From Hepsetus odoe (taxonomy: Eukaryota > Chordata > Actinopteri > Characiformes > Hepsetidae): a stretch of DNA of 64,000 nucleotides. The DNA lies in NCBI GenBank assembly GCA_017165825.1, contig CM029382.1:22752941-22816940 (forward strand). The letters are read 5' to 3'. Positions 36,529-46,182 of this stretch are shown in pieces. Below the pieces are notes generated by a model, which saw only the letters and a list, made by a program, of their open reading frames with translations, had not been told where the DNA came from and made no database searches. Position numbers and translations under genes: made by a program. Numbering within the stretch: position 1 is the first letter of the stretch; each line of letters opens with the position of its first letter.

Positions 36529-36854
36529 TGACGTCATCATCGATCGCCCCAATGGCCCCGCCCCCAGGCTCCGTCGTTAACGGTGAAACTCTGAAGGGCC
36601 CTCGGCGCGAGGAGCTGGTGTTACTGGCAGTTTACAGTAAAAGAAAGGAAAGAGACACAGAAACCCGTGTTTACTGCGCTTTCCTGCATCGCTGTCATAT
36701 TAAGGGTCCGTGCAGACATGTTAATAAGTGAACAGAACATTTCTTTCAGGATGAATTAAAGCTCATTCCGTGAATAGCGCACGCAGCTGTGGGTGGCGCG
36801 TGCCTTTGTGACGTCACGAGGGGCCGCGTGACGTCACAACCGAGCTTATAAATA
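36529..36854 (+). promoter_or_regulatory. Promoter of gene B: three CREs, GC box and TATA
   Basis: Perfect cAMP-response elements TGACGTCA lie at 36529-36536, 36809-36816 and 36829-36836. The last two are inside GTGACGTCAC palindromes 20 bp apart. A TATA box TATAAATA follows at 36847-36854, so the nearest CRE is about 10 bp upstream of TATA. A GC box (ccgccccc) is at about 36557. The layout matches promoters driven by CREM/ATF factors in spermatids; tissue use is inference. Confidence 0.75.
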
Positions 36855-36877
36855 GGGGCGCGCGCAGCCGGGGTCAT

Positions 36878-36954
36878 CATTTTCGAGAGGTTACTTTGAG
36901 GAACTGACGTGCCTTCTTTCACCTCTACAGATTGAGAAAAAGAATCTTCCAAAA
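36878..36954 (+). other. Probable non-coding first exon of gene B
   Basis: From the expected start site about 25-30 bp after TATA to an 'aaaagtaaat' donor at 36955. The intron ends at 'ctttccag' directly before the ATG at 37442. The same arrangement holds in copies A and C. Exact start site is inferred. Confidence 0.55.
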
Positions 36955-37016
36955 GTAAATACAGCTCCCTGTCCTTCATTCATTTAATATCATTTCTACA
37001 TCAAAGAACATTCTTC

Positions 37017-37124
37017 TAGAGTGTAGAATTAAAATATAATAATTTTGAACTACATCAAAGAACATTCTTCTAGAGTGTAGAATTAAAATATAATAATATT
37101 GAACTACATCAAAGAACATTCTTT
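37017..37124 (+). repeat. 54-bp tandem duplication in the 5' UTR intron of gene B
   Basis: Two copies of a 54-bp unit starting 'acattcttctagagtgtag'. The mirror copy C has one. It accounts exactly for the 54-bp shift in arm alignment upstream. Confidence 0.85.
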
Positions 37125-37441
37125 TTAAAGTGTACAATTTAAACTTTCAGTTAGTTTTTTAATATACTTTAATATAATACAATTTTTTTAAGTGTAAAGA
37201 AAAGATGTTCAGGTGAGGAATTTAGGAATATATATAATATATTTAATGTGTAATATAAGATAAAAAGAACATTCTTTTTAAATGTGTAAGATGAAAACAT
37301 TGGGTTTATTATTTAATGTAATTTAATAACTTCACCGTAAAAGAACATACTTTTTAAACGAGTAAAGTTCACACATTCGGTTTATGAGATTTGTCCCTCA
37401 CATGGACGGTGTTTCATAAGGTTGTCTTCTCTTCTTTCCAG

Positions 37442-39761
37442 ATGTCCTCTAAGGGCAAAGCGGCGGCATCCCGTCCATCACAGAAACCGCAGGACTCTAA
37501 TGTGCGTCCTGGTGGTCGTTTCTACAGGGCCAGGCTGGGGGAGAACGTAAGTTTATAAATCTTAAACTTGACTTCTTTATTCCACAGTTCTTTCCATCAC
37601 ACTCGAACCGAGCGTTTGTAGAGAAACGTTGAGTGTGTTAAGATGCAGGTATTTAATAGATTGCATTCTTTCTTCTTAAAGCTGATTCGGGACACCCCAG
37701 GATTCGACCTGTCCGACCCAAACATCAGTGTGACTCCTCGGACCTACAACAGTCTTCACGACCCGTATCTGAAGAGTTACTTCAACCGTGCAGGGAGGAA
37801 AGAGCACCTGATCAAGCAGGGTCTCCTGACACCTGATGAGAAGGTAGAAACACCTACAGAGTCCAAAGAAATTCACACTAAACATATACATGAGCTTACA
37901 GAGAGTGACGATTTTGAACTCAGATTTAATGATCCGACCACATCAAGTCACGTTCAGAACTCAATCTTCTTCTTTATTGTTCAATCTTCTTCTTTATTTC
38001 AGGTGACTTGCTCAAGGAAGGAGTATAACCAGTACTCGGCGTACTTACAGACCGTTTCAACAAAGCAGCCGAAGTGCTCGAGGAAGGAAAAGGCAAGTCA
38101 GCTCTTCTTGTTCAACACATTTAAAAATAGCTTTATATTTATAAATACACATTTCACTAAGACCACTACGAGTAACTGTGTCGAGTGTGTTCACATTTCT
38201 TTCCAGCTGTAGTTTCAGAAATTATCACCTTTACAATCAGTTCAAAAACAAACAAATTCGTTGATGTCCTTAACATCTTCTTCTTGCTTAACATCTTAGT
38301 TTGAGTTAAAGCTTCCTCTGCAGGGGTCCGTGTTAAATATGGGCTGTTCTGTTGTCCAAGGTGTACAGTTTCTATTGATATAATTAATAGAATCTTTCTT
38401 GTACAGACGAAGGTGGGATCTCTCCAGAACTTGGTTCATGAGAGCAAATCAGCTGTTCCTGAGGAAGTTCAGGACAACCAAGTTCCGACCATGATGGAAT
38501 CCACAAACTGCGTGTCAGCACCAGCAATCCTGCATGTTGAGTCTCCGTCGAGCCTTCAAGTACCAGAGATCAATATGACCGCGATTATTGAGAGTGAACT
38601 GTCGTTCAGCTCGGTGGTGGGACATGATTTAAGCCCTGGTCATATGGTCATGCCTCAGGACTCTGAAAGCTCCATACAGTCCAGCAGCAGCTCTTCCTGT
38701 AGCTGTATGAATGATGCTATGGTGGAGTCTGTTGACAGCCACAAGTGTATTGTGAGGGAGACATTTTCTGAGTCTTGCGGCGAGGATCAAGCAATGTTCA
38801 GTGATTCTCTAGTTTGTCTGCTCCTCCCCACCTCTTTCCCCACAACTGTGGAATCTGACCAAGAGGTGTCGCCGATGGAGATGGACACAAATGATCAACA
38901 GGCCATTGTTGACCAGAAGGCCAGACCCATATTATACGAACTTAGTGTCGACAAGCAGCAGTGGATCTCTGAGAAGCTCCTAAAAGGACTTGACAAAACT
39001 CAAAGAAATGTGGCGTCTTCGTCCAAGGAGCTTCCCAGAGAAAACACTTCTACCAAGAGTGAGCCTGCAGAACATAAATCTGGCTCCCCATTTGCGGTGA
39101 ACCTGCGGAGCGATATACAGGAAAAATTCACAAACATAATGGGCAAAAACTTTGGGTTAGCTGGAGCACTCTCTGACGGTCATGAACAACAAGCTTTTGG
39201 GCCTCCCGGGACAAAGTTCGCTTTGACAATGATTTGTTCCTGTAGAAACGACCCAGAAGAGCTAGCCCTTGAGTCACGTAAAGGTATGTTTTTTATTATT
39301 ATTCTTCTAAAGTTTCAGGAGAAATGTGTAGGAAGAAAAAGAACCATTTAGACCATGTCTTCCTGCACCCTCTTGATGTTGATGTTTCATTTCACTAATT
39401 TATGAAAAATATCCTCTTCTGCAGATAACAAGATGGACGTGACTGGCATTCCAGACATAACTGAGGCTGAATCTCCATCAGATGGTCTCAGTGGAGAACC
39501 TACTGAGGAGAACGTCCCAACTGGTGAGTATCACATCACTACACCATTCATTTATCTAGAACAGACTTTAGAGAACTCAGGTAATTAAGTTTTAAAATAT
39601 TATATCTAATGTAAAATATATCTTCTTTTTTCCTCTCACACAAAGGCACCATCCCCAAAAAGAGGAATCGGGTCCGTGCCTTCTTCAGACGAGCGTGGCA
39701 GGCTGTAAAGAAGACCTTCTGCTGCTGCAGCCATGGCAAAGTTTCCCCCGTGGACGACTGA
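37442..39761 (+). CDS. FSIP2 N-terminus-like protein, copy B (intact)
   Basis: Six coding exons: 37442-37546, 37682-37843, 38003-38092, 38407-39283, 39425-39523, 39646-39761. Together 482 codons without a stop. Exons 2-3 hold the recognisable part: 'GFDLSDPNISVTPRTYNSLH', 'DPYLKSYF', then 'KVTCSRKEYNQYSAYL'. This follows the FSIP2 N-terminal pattern of SLHDPxLKxYxxRK, a short gap, then KVxCxxxExNxYxxYL. FSIP2 is a very large protein of the sperm-tail fibrous sheath; this one lacks everything beyond that motif. Exon 4 is a long Ser/Glu/Asp-rich, probably disordered region with a poly-Ser run. The C-terminus is Arg/Lys-rich (RVRAFFRRAWQAVKK) followed by Cys-Cys-Cys, which could bind membrane and be acylated (inference). 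Intron 3 uses a GC-AG donor (AAG|GCAAGT). Homology is by recall; function unproven. Confidence 0.72.
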
Positions 39762-40107
39762 AATTTCTCCTCGACTCCCCTTTTTTACCCCCACCCCCCT
39801 TCTCCTTTACTAAGTTTTATAATTTGGTCACTGATATCCCCCTTACAATCAGAACCATCATCTAAATTTAATCAAAATTGACTCCTTAACCTGTTTAATT
39901 TTAAATTGGAACAACTGTAGCACCAAACAAATCACTGTGGAACATCATCCCAGGACTTTCTATGAGCCGAGCTCCATCTTTATAGATGTTTAGCTCCTTG
40001 TGTGAGCTTCATATTTTCAGATGTTTAGCCCCTCATGTGAGATCCATCTTTATAGATGTTGAGCTCCTCCTGAGACCCCTGCCAAAGCAGTGATCCCAAA
40101 GGAAATT

Positions 40108-40462
40108 AGACCAAAACCTGTAAATATTCAATTACAGAAACAATGACTTGAGGTAAAAACCTTTTAGATCAAAATTTTGTTCAGATCATAAGACGATTCT
40201 TATCATCTAAAACGATAAGAAAAGTCATTTCCATTGAACAGCCCACATAGCTTTGACCAAATTATGAAGTGATCTACCCCTCTTTCCCTCTTTCCCCTTT
40301 CATTTACAAAATACTCAATAAATAAAAAGTACTGCTTAATGTGGTTCTACCTCTGTATTTAACACAAGAGAAGAGTTCTGGTTAAAGATCTGATGAGGAT
40401 CTCTCATCTGCATCAGAGAATGTAAGAATTTCAAGTCCAGCTATAAAGATGATGTTAAACTG
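40108..40462 (-). repeat. Boundary inverted repeat, 3' side of gene B
   Basis: Reverse complement of the repeat at 36176-36513: 'agaccaaaacctgtaaatat' through 'ataaagatgatgttaaac'. It is clearly diverged from its partner, much more than the palindrome arms are from each other. Confidence 0.75.
40317..40326 (+). other. Candidate poly(A) signals of gene B
   Basis: Overlapping AATAAA hexamers about 560 bp after the stop, inside the 3' boundary repeat. Usage unknown. Confidence 0.35.
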
Positions 40463-40471
40463 CCTCAGCTT

Positions 40472-41460
40472 GTCACGGTTCACGAAATGCCTCGGTCCTG
40501 GTCACTGGAATTCTGACCATGTTTTCCAGCATGTCACATCTCACAGTTTCGGTCTGTATTCGATCGTCCCGCACGCGGACAATCCGGAGGCGATTGCTAC
40601 GTATTGCTACGGCTATGCAATTGATTTCCAATAATTGGCGATGCGGTAATGTTTCTGTTCTAGATTCTGGGTCGGCTGGAAACTTCATTTCATCCTCCTT
40701 GGCTGCCAGGCTCCTCACCCCTCTACATCCCCTATCCCACCCTGTGTCAGTGGGGGGCCGTGGATGGACGATAGGTAAACGCCAAGTGTCTAACCCAAGT
40801 CACAGATCCACTCACCCTCACTCTAAAACTCACACAGAGACCATTCCCTGGATTGGAGAAGAGGGGTGATAAAGTCCTGGTCTCCTAAATGTTCTGCTCA
40901 CTGTCCCACGTCGACGGTTTCCTTTCCCTCCACTTCAGTGGAGAGTCCCTTTGATAATCAGCATCCCTCCATTCCAGCCAAGTACGCTGACCTAAGTGAG
41001 GTGTTCAGCGCCAAGAAAGCCACTCGGCTTCCCCCGTACAGACCTTGGGACTGTGCTAAACTCCTGCACTGATAGAGGAGTACGTGGCTGGAGCGCTTCA
41101 GCAGGGATTCATTATACCCTCCATATCACCAGCCTCCACTGGGTTTTTCTTCATGAAAAAGAAGGATGGAGGGCTCCAGCCATGCATTGATTACCGGGGA
41201 CTAAATGCCGTCACTGTTAAGTATCGATATCAGCCACCGCTTGTCCCTGCCACCCTCGAGTAGCTGCAAGGAGCGACGATCTTCACCAAACTGGACCTCC
41301 GTAGGGCCTACAATCTGGTGAGGATTTAAAACTTTTATCATCATTTCATAATGCACTTTAGCACCGTAGCAGCCCCTTTGACATCCCTCTTGCCCTCTAA
41401 AACTCTTGCAAAGTAAACCCTCCACCCTGACCTGGACACCTGAGGCATAGAGGGCATTTC
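40472..41460 (+). mobile_element. Ty3/gypsy pol remnant in left arm
   Basis: Protease-like 'VLDSGSAGNFISSSLAARL', then 'YADLSEVFSAKKATRLPPYR', then 'YRGLNAVTVKYRYQPPLVPA' and 'ATIFTKLDLRRAYNLV'. This is the order of a fish gypsy pol with internal deletions and frameshifts. It starts 'tgtcacggttcacg' like an LTR and is flanked by 'agctt' on each side. A mirror copy is in the right arm. Confidence 0.8.
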
Positions 41461-41779
41461 AGCTTTAAAGACTGGTATGAGTGTATCAGTCACTCTGAGA
41501 CATCAAGGCTCTCTGGTATTTTCTACTTCATGTCAGAAATCAAACAAAGTCAAAGAAATGCAGCAAACCTCAGATCAATGACTTGAATTAAGAGTTCACT
41601 ATGTGAGGTAGCACAAGTCTAAGTCGTGTACCTGCACAGATCCAGAATCTTCTACTACTCATCTGATTGGTGACGACTCTCATCGGTTGTACAATCCCAG
41701 TTTGTGACTCACCACTCTGCTTTGGTGTGAGCATGGTTCTGTTTTCTGAGGTTGTGCCTCCTGCCACATTAGCATGTCT

Positions 41780-42330
41780 CGTTGGAGAATGTCTGAAAAT
41801 ACCAGAAATATTGAAAATATTTTATTGAAAGCCAATAACTTATTATAGCACTAAAGTAAATGAAGTGGCTCAGGCAGGCCTCCTGAAAATAAATAATAAT
41901 GGATTTACTGGGGATTTCTACCATAAAAGTCCCCTCCCGGCGGCTAGTGTGTCTGTTGCTAAAGCACAAGTGCTAATATGTTTTCTCTGTCCTTGTGGCT
42001 GTACAGCTACCACGTTCCCAGTGTCATGGTTATGATAGTCAATCAGCCTTCAGATATTGAAATTTAGACAGAACCAGGAAGGAGATCAAGATCGGGACGA
42101 GTATACGCATATATCATATACTATGGCAGAACCAGGATCATTCCGATGAATTAATGAGAGGGTTTGTTGTGCTGTGCTGTGTTTCACAATGACAAGGGTT
42201 TTCACTTAAACTGGATGAAATGGCTCAGGCAGGCCACCCTGCTGTCAGGGTTTAGCAGCGGCACATTATGAAAAGGCTTCAGTACTGATGATGGGCTATC
42301 CCGTAGGCACATAAGAAAGTAAATGATTAC
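41780..42330 (+). mobile_element. Scrambled retroviral fragments in left arm
   Basis: Pieces similar to the retrovirus at 29640-34260 appear out of order: an RNase H-side piece ('ccaataacttattatagcac'), a gag-like piece near 42060-42160, and another RNase H-side piece at 42200-42310. It looks like a rearranged insertion. Confidence 0.6.
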
Positions 42331-43079
42331 TTGATAAAGGAAAACAACTTTGCTGATGAGAGAGCTAAAAATGCTTCAAGGTGTCATGGAATGGCCCCAG
42401 TGGTAGCAACAGAGGCCTTTACCAAGCTGGAACATGTGGTAAATAAACAAGGACAGGCAATACTGTATGAAAAGACTATGTCGTGTAACAGAGGAGCTAA
42501 ACAAGATGCTATGGACTGTGGAGAAACCATGAAGGGTATGTTTAAAACCTCCACACTGTCCCCAGGGTGAACATCATACTTTTGGTTATGATTGCCTATT
42601 GAAGTATTGGCTCCAGGATGAACACGCAGACTGCAGTGATGGATCTAATGAGATTAACTGTTTTCCTGCCATCACTACAGCCTCCTATTCAAACACCACC
42701 ACCAAAAGCATTCAAACCAGTGGAACTCTTGTGCAGTATGGACTGGATTTATGTAAAGTTTTTGAATGGTGCCTTCACAGATCCGGATGTTTGGAAACAC
42801 CCCGGAATTGGACAATGTGTTGAGAATCAAGTCAAGGATGAATGGTCTGTTTTGCTCTATTTTCAAGCTGGCTACAATGCAATGCTTCAGGATGAGAGCC
42901 ATGTAATTGTGAACACTGTATACAAAGTGCAAAGTTCTGTTCCTATGACCATAGATCCAAGAAATAGACTGGGATTCTGGGATTACAACTCAACACCGCC
43001 AGCAGCCCTGGACGTGGCTGATGCTGGTCAGAAGTCCCTTTTTTTTTTTTTTTGTGGGCCCGGCCATGTGCCTCATTAA
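42331..43079 (+). pseudogene. Retroviral RNase H/integrase-side ORF and LDLa-like ORF, left arm (frameshifted)
   Basis: First frame (42331-42570) contains 'NNFADERAKNASRCH', like the end of a retroviral RNase H. The next frame has an LDL-receptor class A-like half: Cys at 42593-42595, then KYWLQDEHADCSDGSNEINC with normal spacing, but one framework Cys is Gln. A one-base difference near 42710 shifts the frame relative to the right arm copy. Downstream 'DWIYVKFLNGAFTDPDVW' is unrecognised. Confidence 0.5.
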
Positions 43080-43189
43080 GGGGGTGGTTTATGTAAGCAT
43101 CTAAGCAGAGGGTAAGATTGAGCTCCTCGCCAGTGGCGCCTTTTGGGTGGTTGGGTTCTCAAATGAGTGTCATTTTCATGCAAGCACAC

Positions 43190-43462
43190 TGTCACGATGT
43201 GGTTTTGAGGGCTGGACACTATAACGCAGATCCAAGAGCTTCGTACTGAACTTTAATGATGGATAACGTGTACAGAACTCAAAACTAAACATATTAAATA
43301 TAACAAGTGTAAACCATAACATGAATAATCACAAAAGTGCGCACACAGAATCACCAGCATCTGGGGCTTATAACGCCAGCCCCGATGAGGCACACCTGGC
43401 ACCCAATGCCCAGGTGTACACAATCAGAGCAGGGCGCCCTCTACTGGCATAGGATCGTTACA
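43190..43462 (-). mobile_element. Solo LTR in left arm
   Basis: Bounded by 'tgtcacgatgtgg' and 'gatcgttaca' (TG..CA) with a perfect 5-bp duplication CACAC at 43185-43189 and 43463-43467. Minus strand carries a TATA-like 'gcgttataagc' and a poly(A)-like 'cattaaagtt'. It is inserted inside a unit of the satellite family. Confidence 0.85.
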
Positions 43463-43545
43463 CACACCTAAATTCAATCAAAAATACCTGCCAACGGAGG
43501 TTTGAGAGAATGTATTGCATTCTTGAAATAATACTGAACTTTAAA

Positions 43546-44336
43546 GGCACTTAAAGGTCTTGCCCGAATATATCTAACCGAACTGCTTAATACCTATACA
43601 CCTAATCGCCCACTTAAATCCCAGAATATAGATCTCCTAGATCTTTCAGTTACAGGGCCCCTAGATTATGGAATAGCTTACCTGCTTACGTACGGGATGC
43701 CGAATCAGTCTCAGTCTTTAAATCACAGCTGAAGACTTATTTTTTAGTATAGCTTACCCGCACCAATCACCATAGTGCACCATTACTAATGTCGCTGGTG
43801 CTGCTGTACATGCCATCGCACTGTATTTGTAAACTGTAATGTTTTTATTTCTGTGTCTGTCACTACTGGATCCTGCTCATTACTGACCATCCCCGTTCCA
43901 TTTCTTTCCCCACATGTCTAGTGGGGCCCGCTGTGGTCATCGCCTGAGTTCAAAACCGAACTACCGTCTGGTTTGTGCTGTGCATCCGATGCGCCAAGGG
44001 ATCCTGGCGGCTCATCAGTACCTGGGGCCGCACCGACTTGCTGAGCCTGGGAAGTAGTTTAGGACTCTGTGCTGATCCTGGGGTTAAACCCGAACAAACT
44101 TTGTACTGCTAGTTTCCCCAAGGGGGTTGGGTAGCCAGTCGACCTTGGACCATCAGAGGCTTTTTCTCCACACAGTGGAGTTTTAGGTTCTTCTCCTCCG
44201 TAGTCGTCTGGCTTTAACTTTTAGTACTATAACCTGTCTACCATCTACCATCAATGTAAAGTGCTTTGGGGCAACTCTGTTGTGAAAGGCGCTAAACAAG
44301 AATAAATTGAATTGAACTGAAATTGAATAAATTGAT
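43546..44336 (+). mobile_element. LINE 3' end (CR1/Rex-like), left arm
   Basis: Degraded RT C-terminus: 'ctagattatggaatagctta' lies where fish LINEs encode a PRLWNSLP-type motif. Then a 3' UTR with 'gtaaagtgctttggggcaac' and an AATTG tail. Its mirror is 49700-50395; the inner 95 bp are opposite the 500-N gap. Confidence 0.65.
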
Positions 44337-46010
44337 CCCACGTTGAAGAAATTGGCTCAAATTTCAGAAAAGACACTTTTGTTTATATAGATAAACAGAT
44401 AGTTTGAGCTGTCTTGTAGTGTGTTGCCTCTGGAAAGTCTTACAGGAATGCCCAAACTATCTCTTTATAGATATATAGGTTATAGTCCAACCTGAGCTGT
44501 CCCTCTAATATATCCTTAATCACACCCAATCCTTGTTAATCCTTGTCACACCCAATGAAAATCTCAGCATCTGTAACTCTGACACCTCCAGCTCTGCCTC
44601 CTGTCTATTTGTCAGTGCCATCGTCTCCAACCCATACAACATAGCTGGTCTCACTACTGTGCTGTAAACCTTCCCTTTTTTTCTAGCTACTCTAGCTGGC
44701 ACCCGTCTGATATTAAAGTTAAAAGGTTCACAAAATTGGTGCCGCTCTGATGAAAAATGCTCAATATCTGTAAAGCACTACAGGACAGCCCAAACAATCT
44801 ATTAACATCAAAATGAAGAGAAAAATGTACCTGGCATATGTTACTAAAATAGATTATAGTGGATATATTTATATATATATATTACATACATATATATAAA
44901 TATATATATATTACCAGAGATTTAACATTATAGGTAAATTTGGACTGTTCTCAAATTCCCTCATTTTCATGAACAGCTAAATTCAGTCAATGATACCTGC
45001 CAATGGAGTTTTGAGAGAATTTATTACATTTTGACAAAAAAACGATATAGGTTAAATGCTTAACAAAATTGTTACCAAGAAAAATGCTCAAATTTCAGCA
45101 AAAAAAATGATATAGAAAGCACTACAGAACAGCCCAAACTATTTATCAGTTAAGGTAAAAATTTACCTGGCTTATTTGAGCGAAACCTTTAAAGGTAGGT
45201 ATGGCTATAGCATTACCATTAAGGGCATTTTTGAACTGTTCTGAAATGTCCCTCATTTTCATGCAAGCTTATTTAAATTCAGTTAAAAATGCCTGCCCTA
45301 TGAAGTTTTAGAAGAATTTATTGCATTTTGAAAAAAGTGATGTTGAATTTTAAAGGGCTTTCCAGAGGGAATGCACTACTGGACAGCCCAGACTGTTTAT
45401 TTACAAATACATTACGGTAAAAATTTACCGTGCCTATGTTAGTAAAATCTGCAAAAATAAGTAAGGCCATAGACTTACAATAAAGGGCCTATTTGAACTG
45501 TTCCGTGAGAATGAGGGACATATGAAGGGACATTTAGGAACATATAAATTCATTCAAAAATGCCTGCCCATGGAGTTAGGAGAGACTTTAGAGCATTTTT
45601 TAAATAATATTGAAGTTTTAAGGTTCACAAAATGGGTCCCATTATGAAGAAAAATGCTCAAACTTAAATTGAAACACTTTTCTACATACAAAAGAAATAC
45701 AGATAGTTTGGGGTGTCCTGTAGTGCATTCCTTCTAGAAAGCACTACAGGAGAGTCCAAACTATCTGTTTCCATTATATTAAATATTTACATAAGGGTAA
45801 TTATTTACCTGGCATATTTGAGTAAAAATTGCATTTGCAAGTGTAAAGGTTCACAAAATTGGTACAGAAAATTCTCAAATTTCAGAAAATACACTATTGC
45901 TTGACATAAGTGACATTTAACATTTGACATTTAAAGTAAAGCTTTTCTCTGTATTTGTCAGCAACAATTGCAAAAATACTTAAAGGTGCCGTTATGGACT
46001 GTTCTCTAAT
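44337..46010. repeat. Satellite-like array, ~330-bp degenerate units
   Basis: Repeated phrases recur four to five times: 'ccctcattttcatg', 'aaaaatgcctgccc', 'ttcacaaaattggt', 'aaaaatgctcaaatttc'. Units contain a hairpin-forming inverted repeat, clearest at about 45705-45770 ('tgtcctgtagtgcattcc' against 'gcactacaggagagtcc'). Confidence 0.75.
44480..44712 (-). mobile_element. RTE LINE 3' fragment inside satellite
   Basis: Encodes 'KGKVYSTVVRPAMLYGLETM' and 'EAELEVSELQMLRFSLGVTR' on the minus strand, like the larger copy at 46183. The left flank 'gttatagtccaacctgagct' matches the flank of that copy too, so both derive from one insertion. Confidence 0.7.
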
Positions 46011-46182
46011 GTCAAGTCAACTCTGTTTTATTTGTGCAGAGCTTTTTACAACTATTGTTCTCACAAAGCAGCTTTACAGTTTCTGGTCCAGTCCGATTCC
46101 CAATTGGGAAGCTGTCTTGTAGTGTGTTGCCTCTAGAAAGTCTTACAGGAATGCCCAAACTATCCATTTAGAGATATATAGG

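Larger units (their letters stand above)
35330..44241 (+). repeat. Left arm of large inverted repeat
   Basis: Reverse-complement match to 49700-58385. Paired positions add to a constant 93942 across the whole of gene B/C, to 93941 at the LTR and gap edge, and to 93888 upstream of a 54-bp duplication. This shows near-perfect collinearity. It contains gene copy B, a gypsy fragment, retroviral fragments, a solo LTR and a LINE 3' end. Confidence 0.93.

Noticed and set aside
36336..36731. 131-codon frame upstream of gene B (mirrored at 57157-57552)
   Set aside because: It runs through the boundary repeat and the CRE-containing promoter; no protein similarity, and it is conserved only because the arms are near identical.
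36746..36979. 77-codon antisense frame over the B promoter (also at 56909-57142)
   Set aside because: Covers TATA, start site and non-coding exon on the wrong strand; no supporting signals.
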